Positions 11,872 through 24,479 of a stretch of 64,000 bases of DNA are shown here, in pieces. The notes beneath the pieces are model-generated. The model was not told the origin of the DNA. It was given only the letters and a program-made list of their open reading frames with translations, and searched no databases. Position numbers and translations under genes: made by a program. This stretch comes from Malania oleifera. Taxonomy: Eukaryota > Streptophyta > Magnoliopsida > Santalales > Ximeniaceae. Positions within the stretch are counted from its first letter, which is position 1. Each line of letters starts with the position of its first letter. The DNA lies in assembly GCF_029873635.1 (NCBI RefSeq), contig NC_080423.1, positions 97,460,397 to 97,524,396 of the forward strand, written 5' to 3'.

Positions 11872-14422
11872 TGTAATGACCCGAACCCTTAAACTCGGGT
11901 CTGGCGCGTTATACCTGATAAAACCCTGATAATCCATCAATCAATATATATGCAGCGGAAAACATAAACATAATCTCCATATAACATAATACCAGAGTTT
12001 ACTAATTCTAACTATAAGTCATAATAAATCATCCATCACCTGCATTTCCATAAATCTACATAACTCCCAAAATATTTCAGTATTTTCACAATCATTCCTT
12101 ACTCAACAGCCTTAAATATAAAGACATAAAACATAAATATTTACGTTACCTAAAATTAACATCGAAATATACCATTTTCTTTTTCTATTTCCCAATAATG
12201 CTATAAAAACCTCAAGCTCTAGGAAATCCTGAAAAAAAGATAAATTCATATTCAGGTGAGACACATTTTAGTAAGGGAAGAAACAATATATTAAACACAA
12301 CATGTGGCTAACATAAGGTATATAAATATCATTTTAAATACATTTGCAAATCATTATCATAACATTAAAACCATTTTTTTAACCTAAACAATCACATGCA
12401 GATATTTACCCACGAGATTACCCAAGGATAGGGATGATTATCCGCCCATACAAGTAGCACCCCTCTGCTCTGATGCTTAGGTAATCCTAAGGTCACAATT
12501 AAAACATACTAGTGCACTCACCTTACTCAATAAGCTCTCAAGTGTAAGATTAATCTCGTACTCACACAGTTTAACAATAGTTTACCGACAAAGGCCCTAA
12601 GGATAGGGAAATCTTTCCACCCATACAAGTAGGTTCCCTTTGCTCTAGTACGTTATGTGACTACTGCCACATCTGTAGCTACTAGTGCACTCACCTTACT
12701 CAACAAGTCCTCAGGTGAAAGATACAACCGCCCAATCGTAACATGTTTTACGTACATACATACTCTAATATCATAATACATCATTATTTCTATCATTATT
12801 CAATCATACACATTTTGTTCATATTGATAACTTAACATTGCATTGCATTTAACTTTAAGTGACTCTTTTCCATTTACATCTTTCACATTTATCATTTCAT
12901 TCCATGGTCATTCCATTGTCATTTCATTGCATAAACTTTTCATTTTATTCCTTCGTACTACAGTTGGTCTTTATCCATCATCAGTTAGTCCACATAGAAA
13001 TGCACTAGAATCTGCTAACACAGCTCCTTTTAGCTGTCATCAGTTAGTCCATATAGAAATGAGTTAGATCTACTAACATGACTGTCTTTTAGTTGTCTTA
13101 CATTTACATGGCTGCATTTAACATACACAGGCAACATTGTCCATATCATATTTTATTCATAATATCTTACTTACTTAACCTGCATTTCATACATTTAACA
13201 TATATTTGCACAGAATCTTATGTCATACAATTTAACAATAAAAATTCATACATTGCCTGAAAATAAGCCAACCCACATTTAACATTCATATACTAGAAAA
13301 ATATCTTTAATTTCTTACATAATTATCCTGAAAATTTTTTTTCACTTTCATTAGTTCATTTTGGCATATACGTATCTAATAAACAACCCTAAACTCGGAA
13401 AAACATAATTTAAATGGTTGGCATTTTAAACCCATACCGAAACATATACATGTATATATAACACAATTTATTTTCCATTAAATTCATAAAAATTTTCGTT
13501 TAATATATATTTTTCCCCTTATCTGGTTTCTTGAACTATGCCAACAGGGACCCCAAAAAGATGCCTGCGACACTCATCCGAACCCTAAAATTAAAAATTC
13601 TAATTCCATGTAATTAATTCTAAATAAAATATTATTTTAATATTTCCTAAACCCATAAATTCTAAATAAATAAATATACCCTTAAATATAACCAAATTAC
13701 CAATTTTTTTAAATCCCACTCTCGCTTTGGAGTGGGGCTTAGAAAACCCAATTGAAACTTTACTTATGTCAAAATGACGACGATCACGACTAGGACCCCA
13801 TGGTAGTGCCTGATCGTTGATTCAACATCAAATTTAATGAGAAATTGAGAAATTAGGAAAAAGTTACCTTACCCCAGGAAAGATGTCTACACCGCTCCCA
13901 TGACAAATCCGCTCCAATAGAAATGTCGGTGGCGAAGTTAGGAAGCCAATGGCACCTTCCGTTTCTCGATCGGCGCTCGTTAGACCGACGAACTTGAGGA
14001 GAGAGAGAGAGAGAGAGAGACGGAGACGACGGAGAGTGAGATGGCCTAAAAGAAGGAGAGAGCGTGAGGCTTCTGCTTCTGCACGTCAAATTTTAAAATT
14101 GGATCCAGCTTCTTTAGGAAGCTTTAAGGTAATATGTTATATATATCTTAAGGTAATATGTTATATATATCCACAAGCTTATATATATAATATAATAAAC
14201 TTACATATATATATATATATATATATAATTTATATTATATTAATCTTATATATATATATATATATACATATATCTTTATTCCAATTAGTTTTTTTTTTTC
14301 ATACTATTCCTTTTATTTGTTTATTTTTTTAATTAATTTAATAATAATTAATTAATTAATTGATTAATAATAATATTTATTATTATTATTATTATTATAT
14401 TTTTTTTTTCCGGGTTATTACA
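11872..14422 (-). mobile_element. Tekay-type solo LTR C with target-site duplication CGTGT
   Basis: 2,551 bp, starting TGTAATGACCCG and ending GGTTATTACA. It is flanked by an exact CGTGT duplication (11867-11871 and 14423-14427), and no internal region lies beside it, so it is a solo LTR. The orientation is antisense. The conserved leader (ACAAATCCGCTCCAATAGAA near 13905) and an AG-rich tract are present, but the TCGTCGACGA cluster is absent. It resembles LTR M in reverse. Confidence 0.85.
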
Positions 14423-15137
14423 CGTGTTCTATTACCTGTATATGATATTCTCACATCAATTACGCAACAGAAATAATAACTCCTCAATAATATACTAGAG
14501 TTTCTACATATCTATAATCTCAAAAGGTATTCTCCAACATCCAGTATTCACAAACATATATACATCTCATAAAATTTAAATATAATACAACCCCAAAAAT
14601 ATTATACATCCAAGAGTCTATACCCTCTCGCTCTCAAAAATGCTACGCCAAGCCCTATGCTCACTGAGGTCGATCACGTGAAGGTCTTGAAAAAGATAAA
14701 ATTCCATATTGGGTGAGACACATTTCAGTAAGTCGGAATAGATTAACACCAATGTGTGGCTATCATGAGGTTTGTGTACAAATATATAATCATCATTTAT
14801 AAAGTGATCATAGTTATGAAAACATTCTCTATCCCTACTCACATACATGTAACGTATTTTAATAAAATGAGAGTTCCTAAGGATTTGGGTGATTACTCGC
14901 CCATACAAGTAGCACCCCTCTACTTTGATACCTTATGCAACCCATAGCCACAATTGAAGCATATCAGGGCACTTACCTTACTCAGTAAGCTTTCAGGTGG
15001 ATAGTTTATCTTGTACTCACACACACATTCAAACAAAAGTTTACTAGCAGAAGTTCCCGAGAATAAGAAAGATTATCCGCCCATACAAGTAGTTTCCCTC
15101 TGCCCTAATATGTTATGTAGCCCAATATGACTACATC

Positions 15138-17608
15138 TATAACAACCTACTATTTAACTTGGGTTTTTTTTTATATATACTATAACATTTATAATGCTCT
15201 GATACCAAACTGAATTAAACTCAACCATCAACCTAAGCAACGAGAAGCGAAAATCAAATGAACATAACTATATATAATTATATATAATACTAGAGTGCTA
15301 AAAGGTTTCTCAAAATATACATATATGTCTGCTTCCCAAAAATACCCTCAACTGGGTTAGGGCTATACAAAAATACTCCCAAAAATACTCACTCTATTAT
15401 CAGGGCAATACTGAGGCCCTTCTATCTGCGAGCCTGATCTGCTCGCCTATCTGGATCACTTGAAAAATGTTAAAGTAATGGGATGAGCCAACGCTCAGTA
15501 AGACGAAATATGTTATTGCTAGTGTGTGGTAAATGAGTTACAATACTATGAAAATCTGTTACTATATAATCATGTATCACTGAATCTGTAAATACAATAC
15601 CAGTAATATAACCATCACCTTTTCCCTATTGCTTAACATATCTATACTTTAGGTTTCTACTCAAAATACTCTAATATGTATATATATATTTTCTGTCTCT
15701 ATAAATCTATATATATATAATAATAATAATAATAACTGAAAACTTCCCTGTGGATAACTGTGTGTCATGATTTAATCCCTCATGATAGGGTTGTGCAGCC
15801 TGTAGGTGGGATCTATCATAGCTGGCCGATCAGGATAAACCACTATACTCCATCGGTCTGATCAGTCCTCCTCAACTCATATCTGATGAGGAGCCTGTCC
15901 ACTCGTGGGCTCCATACGATCGACCTTTATACCACGTATTATCTGAATATGTGGTTGCACTCTATATACTGTATGTAGTACTCTGTAAACTGTATGGTCC
16001 AACAGGGTCTGATACTATATAATACATCTCTATATACAACTATCTGTTTTACCATGATTCTGTAATAAGTATATAAACCATGACGCTGTGATAAACTGTA
16101 TTTTCTGAAATAAATTGTAAAACTGTATGTCATGGTACTGTAATCTGTATCTGTATCAACTATATAATCATGGTATTCTGTAATTACTATAAAACATATC
16201 CACTGTCTGTATATTCTGTAAAACATAACTCAGGAAAATACTGTAAAACATATTTCTGTACTATATCTATATTCTCAAGCCACACAATAATTTTAAAACA
16301 TATTTAACATACTTGATAAACTGTGTAAATTTCTACTGTGAACAATAATCTGGTAAAAATGTATAATTTATACTGAAACATACTAGAATCACCTAGCATA
16401 GCATATTTCCCTTACCTGATATCTACTAAAATCCCCCCTACTATAGCAGGTCCTACACCCACAAGGTTTTTCACTCAACATCCTGAAAATCATAAATCTC
16501 AGAACAAAACATCATTATTTCTACGTCTACTACATTTCCTACAACTACTACTAAACCAAATTTTGCTTAAAAGACCTTACCCTGAATTTGGGATGAAATC
16601 CAATTTCGTCCCACTGACAATCCGCTCCAGCAGACTTGGAGAGAACTTGCCCAGGAGTGTCGTAGTGGCCTCAGATCGTCGATCCAGCGACTGACGGGGC
16701 CGAAATAGAAGAAAAATGGGAGAGGAACCGTAGAGAGAGGAGAGAGAGTGTAACGACCTCAAAATTCTTATCATTTTATATATATATACAATAACTAGTC
16801 CTACGCAGTGGAAACATATATCATGAAACAATTTATACATAAACTGTACAATACCAGATTCTAGAATATACAGACCATACACAAAAGTGCCACTCCAGTA
16901 TTATCTATCCCAAAAACATACACATCTCTGCCAAAGACTCACCCTATAACTAGGGTGACCAAACACTCTCTCTATCCGCGAGCCTGATCTGCTCACCTAT
17001 CTGGTTCACCTGAAAAATGTGAGAATAAAGGGGTGAGTCGACGCTCAGTAAGTGGAAATATTCTATCACTAGTGTGTGACAACTAAGTTAAGGATACTTT
17101 TAAAATAATGACTGAACTGTAATACAATAAATCATCTATAAATCATATCTTTCAAGCATATCTTTCTTTCTTTATTTAAAACATATTGTATCATTTATTT
17201 TCTACTTTTCATATTGGTAATATCATACTATACTGTAAAACTGTAAACATATAAATATCTGTACTTTATCCCTAGGACTCTGTACGTCATGATTTAACCC
17301 CTCATGACAGGGTTGTGCAGCCCGTAGGTGGGACTCTATCTGGTCGGCCCTCCAGATAGGTCATCATACTCTACACTACCTCAGCCCGGCCAAACTGCAT
17401 CCTCTTCTAAGCTCGGGATTGGCTACTACCTCGTCAAACCGGCCCCCTCAACCCAGTGTACTGGGGAGTTGCATACTCTTCGAGCACGGCTAACGGTACC
17501 CACATACTATTTGAGCTATGTGGTTGCACTCTATTTGTATCTAGCAACGGTACCGTGCTCTGTAATCTGTATCTATCTGTGTAGCTTTCCTCAGCGATCT
17601 GATACTAT

Positions 17609-17664
<56 letters not shown>

Positions 17665-19342
17665 TCTTTTATTGTTTTCATCGTGTTCCCAAAATTACCA
17701 TGACTCTGTCTTTCTGTACTGTAAACACTGTATCTGTAGCATCTTGATGCTACCTATGTATATCTATTTGTGTATTCTGTATATATATACTCTGTCTGTG
17801 TTCTGTATGTTATGGTAAAAGGAAAAACATGGCATGTTATAACACTGTATATATGTTTATACCGTTATGTAATAAATTGTAATATAAAATACTGATTTGA
17901 GTATCTGTATACATGTATTTGGATATATGTATATAACCGTTTCATGAACTATTCATATAAAACTGTATATGCATGTATATTTCTCTGTGAATATAAATCT
18001 ATCTCTGTATCATCTCATATGTTGGAAAACCATATCAAATGTATATACTATCTATATCTTTATATTTAGTATAGTGTGATGTTTCATAACAACTGTATAA
18101 GTTCATTCTTCACATGAAAAGTCTACTTAGGCCACATAAACATTTATGCTCATTTTCTTTAAAAACAGTATAATAAACTGACATAAAAATATGTTTATGA
18201 AATCTCTATTAACTCTATTAAAACTCCTAGCATAGCATATTTCCCTTACCTCAACTTTGAAAAGCCCCTATAAAAATCTGGCTCTATATCCGCATGATTC
18301 CTAGATCAACCTCCTGAAAGCACAATATCCCAGAACAAAATATTATTATTTTTTCGCCTACGTCATTTCTTATAACTACCATAAAGTCAAAAACTCAATA
18401 AAAGACCTTACCGATAATTTGGGATGAAACTCAATTGCGTTTTCTCGACAATCCGCTCCGGCAGATTTGTGGAGAATTCCTCCAGGAGCGTCGTGGTAGC
18501 TTCAGATTGTCGATCCGATGACCAGTGGGGCCGAAAACGAAGAGAGAAGGGAGAGAAAGTCGTAGGGAGAGAGAGAGGAGAGAGAGAGATTTCGTAAAAA
18601 TGAAAATTTTCCCCAGATTCCGTATATATAAACAGGGGATTTCGTCGATGAGACCCTATGCTCGTCGACGAGTCCTTCACAAATTTCGTCGATGAGACCC
18701 TGTATTCGTCGAAGAAATTCAGGCTGCCTCAGAACCCCTCTTGGTATTTTCTTGTCGACGAAATTCTGAAGGCCTTCATCGACGAGACCCTGTGTTCGTC
18801 GACGAAGTTTGGCAATTTTTCTGAGATTATTTTTATTTAATATTATCTCCAAAATGCAATGTCGTCGACGAACGCGAAGTCTACGGCCTCCTTTTGTTTC
18901 TGTATCTATTTTCCTCTCTCTTTAATATTTGAATATGGATATTTTCTAGGTCATTACAGAGAGAGTTTTCGCTGAAATTTCTGTGTAAAACTGAGTTTAA
19001 ACAATATTTATACTGCGGGATTCATCGACGAGCCACGTCACCTCGTCGACCAGTCTTGCAGAAAGTTCGTTGACGAACCTACACCCTTGTTGACGAATTT
19101 CAGACTTCCAAAAATCCACTCTTGGTATCTTCTCATTGAAGAAACTTGTGTTCGTCGATGAGACCCTATGTTATCCTCGTCAACGATTGCCTTGTGTTCA
19201 TCGACGAGGCCATTAGAAAATTCCTGAATTATTATACCCCAAAGAGCAACGTCGTCGATGAAGTCGGCTTCCTCCTTCTGTTCCTGTTTCCATTTCTCTC
19301 CCTCTTTATTATTTAAATACCATTATTCTTCAGGTCACTACA
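15138..19342 (-). mobile_element. Tekay-type solo LTR D (about 2.0 kb plus nested LTR E), TSD ACATC
   Basis: The boundaries are set by the exact duplication ACATC at 15133-15137 and 19343-19347. Own sequence is 15138-16748 and 18964-19342. In antisense it shows the GTGTGTGG / TTGTGCAGCC conserved blocks, the leader (CAATCCGCTCCAGCAGACTT, 16617-16636), a TATA box (TATAAATA on minus, 19005-19012), a bZIP-type TGACGTGG (19033-19040) and a cluster of GTCGAC-type palindromes at 19020-19260. Confidence 0.85.
16749..18958 (-). mobile_element. Tekay-type solo LTR E, TSD GAGAG
   Basis: 2,210 bp, TGTAACGACCTC...GGTCATTACA, flanked by GAGAG at 16744-16748 and 18959-18963. It sits in the AG-rich leader tract of LTR D, so E is younger than D. 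It carries about eight TCGTCGACGA variants at 18635-18880, a TATATATA box at 18623-18630, the conserved leader at about 18430-18520 and an (AT)n run near 17620-17662. Confidence 0.9.
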
Positions 19343-19466
19343 ACATCAGATACTAATCAGGGCACTCACATTTCTCAACAAGCCCTCGGGCGGCGTGTAT
19401 ATTTCACCCCAAATAAATATAATATTACAATATATAATACATATTTATTTTACTCTGTATCTATTA

Positions 19467-20428
19467 TGTAACGCCTTGATTTTAGAACCATTTTTTTTAC
19501 ATAAAATATTATTACTCTGATAATACTCTAATACCATAGTATATAGTCAAAGTTAAAGTCAACTTGTTTATACATACATATCACCTAAGCATTGGAACCA
19601 AAATACACTTTACATATATACAATAGCCAGAGTTTCACTATTTCTACATATAAACGTATAAACCCCAAAATCCATCTTGTCCCCTACTCATCTACTTACC
19701 CTGCTACTGGGTAAAACCAACGAACTCCTCAGTCACGGGGCTCACTCCACTCGTTTGTTGGGATTTCCTGAAATATTTGTAATGTTAGGGTGAGACATCT
19801 CTCAGTAAGGGAAATAGACTAATACCAGTGTGTGACAACATGAGTTTGTCATATTATACACATATACTGCAAATAATTTAATTGTAGCATAACTTATGTT
19901 ATAGCCAATAATACACGGAAAATCTGTGTTTATAAACATAATCATAATGAATTTACATAACATTGAAATTATCTGCTAAATCTGTATATTAATGAAATTA
20001 TACCCTAGATGTCTATGTATCATAAATCCACCCCTCATGATCTAGATTGTGCAGCCCGAAAGCTGAACCTAACCTGACTGGCCTACCAGGTTAAGTCAAA
20101 CATAACATATTATGCACGATTGCCCACCTAACTTGGCTTGCCCATCCTACTACACCGCACGCACTTCTAGCGAATCAGTAACACAGTGGGCATCCTACTA
20201 CACCGACTCACTTCTGGGCTAATCGGCCACCGACCCACACTTCCTGAATAGTGTGGTTGCACTGTTGGCTATACCCAATCTGGTCCATCTAACCTACTAC
20301 ACTGTCAAAACCACTGGGGTCGGCACTCAGTGGGTATACCTACTACACCGATCTGACTAGCTAGCTACGGTATCGTGCTCTTAACGTAAGTAACCATTTG
20401 GGTTTTGATACTATATAATACATTTCAC

Positions 20429-20470
<42 letters not shown>

Positions 20471-21741
20471 CATAAATAACATTTTCATATTCCTGAAATA
20501 AAATTTGACTTTTACGCAACTTTGAATAAAGCCGTTATTTCATAATTTCTGAATCATATCATCATAATAAAACTAATCTCGACATCTGCATCTGCTAACA
20601 TATCTCAGCATCTGCGCCGACTATCATATCATAATATGTTGGAAAATATCTTAATTTCTATACTAATCATTAACTTTAAAACTATTGTCACATTATGCTT
20701 ATTCCGTAAAAATATAAAATATTATGACATATTACAAATCTATAGTAAAACCATTTATACTCACGCCACACAAGTTAGTATTACTATTTCGTATTATCTG
20801 TATTAAAAATAACATATTTTACTGACGAAATAATATTAAATATGAAATCATGTTTTACTCAGTTCAACACCAGTATTTTCCCAAACTAATTAATTCATAA
20901 ATAAATTTTAGAAATTAAATACTATATATTCAATAAATGAATTTCTAAAAATAACTGACTTAATCTATTCCCTTACCTGGTATCCTGAACTACGCCGGTA
21001 GGGATCCCAAAATTATACTCGTGGCGCTCACCCGAATCCTAAATTCAATAACCCTAATTCAATCAATTTAATCTAAAATAAAATACTATTTTAAAATTTC
21101 CCAGGTCCTTAAACTCCAATAAACAATTAAACTCTCAAAAATAACCAATTTACTTAATTCCCTAAATCTCACTCTCGCTTTGGAATAGTACCTAAGACCC
21201 TCAAATTGAAAATTTGCTCTGGCTAAAATGACAACGATTGAGACCAGGACCCCATGGTGGTGCCTGATCGTTGATTTAACTGAAGATTTAAGGAAAAATT
21301 GAAGAAGGGGGGAGAGGTTACCTTACCCCAGGAGTAGTGCCTACGTCGCTTCTACGACAAATCCGCTCCGGTAGAAATGTCAGTGGCAGAGAATGGAGCC
21401 TAACGATATTTTTCAATTTCCGATCAATACTTGTTAGGCCGACGAAATCGAGGAGAGTGCGAGAGAGAACGAGGAGAGAGAGTGACGAAAGGGGAGAACT
21501 GAGAGGCACAGGGGGGGACGTGAGTTCCAGAAGGATCAAATTTCTAATTGAAATCTGATCTTCACAATCCAATCTCAATTTAATATTATTATATTAGTAT
21601 TATATATATCATATTACTTATTTAATGAATTCAATTTAACAATGTTTAATTAATTAATCCATTTTAATAATTAATTAATTAATTAATATTTTTTTTAAAA
21701 AATTTTAACCTTCCATGCATATTATTTTCTAGAGCATTACA
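19467..21741 (-). mobile_element. 3' LTR of Tekay-type element F
   Basis: 2,275 bp, TGTAACGCCTTG...AGAGCATTACA. On its right is the mirror image of the Tekay 3' end: on the minus strand AAATTTCGAGGACGAAATTT, then a purine tract AAGGAGAGAA, then TGTAATGC. This makes it a true 3' LTR of a minus-strand element, not a solo LTR. It contains a (TA)n run near 20430-20464 and lacks the TCGTCGACGA cluster. Confidence 0.8.
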
Positions 21742-22654
21742 TTCTCTCCTTATAAAAATTTCGTCCTCGAAATTTGTTGAATACAACTTCAAGTAAAATT
21801 TCAACGTTAATCTAACAAGTTTTGAATTAATCTTTTAAACAAGTCCATTAGAACTGATAACTAACATAAATTGATGGATTATACATCCTATTCTAATGCA
21901 TTTTACTTTAGCACTAACACTCAACAACTTCAATTTTCATCTCCAGTCTTCCAAAGATCTAATACTGACATAACCTCAAGGCCACATTATGTTTTTTAGT
22001 GAATAGCACCAGTGCAACCTATGATGATGTGTACTAGATCGAACAAATTCTTTGTCGAGGAAATCTTCTAGTTACACCCTAGGTTGCCTTAGTTCAATTA
22101 GTATCATTCTATATGAAGCAGTTGACATAGGTTCTGTTCCTAGCACCAAATTTATATTAAATTCAATTTCCTCTTGAAGGTAGCCCTTGATAAATCATTT
22201 GGGAAGAATATCTAAAAATTCATCACCTATGGATAAAGAAGTTTAGAATTCGTTAACTTGTATATTTCCTTCATTGTTGTTACAACCCTAGACATGTGCC
22301 CAAATTCTATCATTTCACAAGCACTCAAGATGTCAAATATGAGAGCTTGTTAGTTAGAAAGAAAATCCTCACTCCATTTGGATTTCTGAATTCAATTTTC
22401 TTTAAAAAAAAAAAACAACTAGGTGAATGATCAATAGATAACCGCCAATGGTTAGCCTCATCTTTAAATAGAGAACTTGCGATAGTGACTCATACTCATC
22501 AAGAACCATATCTACTGGGGCATCCCAGATCAGGATGTGTAATCATTTGCTTGTTAGAAAAAAATGTATAAAAGTCACCTCAAACCTCTCATCGTAACTT
22601 TGTAATTCGTTCGAGTAAAAATTATATGAACTCCCAAACATTCCATGGATTTCT
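21742..22654 (-). mobile_element. Internal remnant of Tekay-type element F (RT N-terminal region)
   Basis: After the polypurine tract, the minus strand at about 21950-22250 reads like the start of a chromovirus reverse transcriptase (GYLQEEIEFNINLVLGTEPM, then SYRMILIEL). It corresponds to the same region near 57900-58000 in the larger Tekay element. RNase H, integrase and chromodomain, which should lie between this and the LTR, are missing, so the element is internally shortened and broken. Its 5' LTR is not seen. Confidence 0.6.
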
Positions 22655-24021
22655 TGTAATGATCCGACCCTTTAAAAGGACCCAGGTTGCCAACCTACAT
22701 ACATAATAACCTGTACCTGATAGATATACATGAACAACCCGCCCTAAACAGGGACATACAAGTGTAAATCATACAAAACTGGGATATAAATGTCGTGGAA
22801 TAACATAAATATCCATCGGGATTTATACTAAGTATATACTAGAGTCTACCAACTGTATTCTTAAATTCTCAAACATCCAACTTAATACATAAATCAGTGT
22901 TTACAACCTCCAAAAAGATGCTTCTAACTAAGTTTATTATATAACCGAATACTTACACAACTAAACCAAAAACCACCCTCCCAGTCGCTCTAGCAACTAG
23001 GACCAACGTCTTGAAGGACTTGAAAATAGAGGTTGTATAACGAGGTAAGACACTTCTCAGTAAGGAAGAAAGTATTACAATCAGTATGTGACCACATGTG
23101 AGTATTTCAATTTAAAACATATATCCATATATATAAAACAAAGGTTTTCAATACTAAATCACAACACATATATCAATATAAATAATACTGTTTTTTCATA
23201 TCAGCTTTTAAATCATGTATATGAATATAGAACGACCAACAACTTAATATCACAAATAATGCCTATTTTACCCCGTGGCACGGGTTGTGCACTGATATCT
23301 CTAACAATGCCCTGTTAGTGCAGGCACTGTCATGTATCTCATATATAGTCCGACTGCCTCCCCTGGTCCATTATTCACCAGTTATTACAAACTTCCGCAA
23401 GCCGACCATCTCTGTAGCCACACCGCTTAGCGAGTGTGGTTGCACTGTACTCACTGGCAACGGAATCCAAGCCTTTTGGTATTGAGACTATAAACCCCTT
23501 TACCCTGAAGTATTTCAACTCCAGTTCGGTAGTATCTTTCAACTCCTTAGTCGGTAGTATCTTTCAACCCCTTAGGTGGTAGTATCTTTCAACTCTAATA
23601 ATCGCAAGTTGTGGTTCCACTTATCATATATACAATTTATAACAAAACATGATAACCTGTGCAATTCCAGTATTTTTACAAACTCATATATCCATATCTG
23701 GTATAAATCGGTACATACCCTCTCGGTTTACCCATGATTGATGTTACTACCCATATTAATAAGGTGCACCTTTCTTTTTGGGAGCCTTCCCATAAGAATT
23801 CAATGATTAAGTGTGTTTGACTTGGAGTAATCTTGGGATGGACAACCTTCGAGGAAGTTTTCTCAGGAAGTGTGTGAGTGAGGACAAAACACACTGAAAA
23901 GGACACGTGTTGGCTTGTGGGGCCAGTCATTAGTTCGATAAGGCCCGCCCCCCTATTGTCTGGTCTAGGTGGAAGAGGAGATATGCAGTGCTCCCTGATC
24001 GATCCAGGTTAGGGCGGTACA
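22655..24021 (-). mobile_element. LTR-like block G, distant relative of the Tekay LTRs
   Basis: It begins TGTAATGATCCGACCC and ends near GGGCGGTACA. It holds the antisense family blocks GACACTTCTCAGTAAGG (23048-23064) and CACGGGTTGTGCAC (23279-23292). The leader and promoter half of the other LTRs is not recognisable and no target-site duplication was found, so the right boundary is uncertain. Confidence 0.45.
23527..23601. repeat. 25-bp tandem repeat, three copies
   Basis: Units CGGTAGTATCTTTCAACTCC plus TTAGT at 23527, 23552 and 23577, with few differences. They lie in LTR-like block G. Confidence 0.9.
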
Positions 24022-24479
24022 AAAACAAAATCTTTGATTGTTAAAAAATGAGCATAACTTAAACCATTTCATTTAGACACTTTATCCAGAATTATTCTAG
24101 AAGAATGACCTATAAAGAATAGTTCCTCCAGAAAGAATTTGAAAACTACAAATTGTTGGATGTCATGTTAGTGCTTGAACTCTATGAGTGAAAGATTTGA
24201 TTTGGTATGTGTCCTATAGATATGAGCCCTATAACACTTTATTGGCTCCAAATATTAATGTAACATTTTGGAATTAGTGGATTTCGAATCCAATTTGGAA
24301 AAAACACTGTTTCTAATCCTTGCATTTGAGGGTACTTATTTCAAGCTTAAATTTGAATTTATGTCAGATAACTAAGGCCAACTTTTGCCCCTACTCGACG
24401 GGTGGGTCTTGTAGTCAAGCTCTCTTATGCCTTTGCACTCGAGGGTCAATCTTTGTCCGGCCTGAGGAAACCTTTGTAC
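24022..24479. other. Unassigned sequence between LTR-like block G and a LINE relic
   Basis: No recognisable coding similarity. It may be leftover internal sequence of element F or the distal end of the LINE. Confidence 0.35.

Larger units (their letters stand above)
11764..19466 (-). mobile_element. Tekay-type LTR S (partial, with LTRs C, D and E nested inside)
   Basis: S runs as pieces 11764-11871, 14428-15137 and 19348-19466, separated by solo LTRs C and D. The start TGTAACGCCCAAACC, with a second head TGTGACGCCCTGAACCCG at 11828, mirrors the end of LTR H (45276-45357), showing one subfamily with a duplicated terminus. S is cut at 19467 by element F. Its promoter half is not visible in the window. 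Confidence 0.65.
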
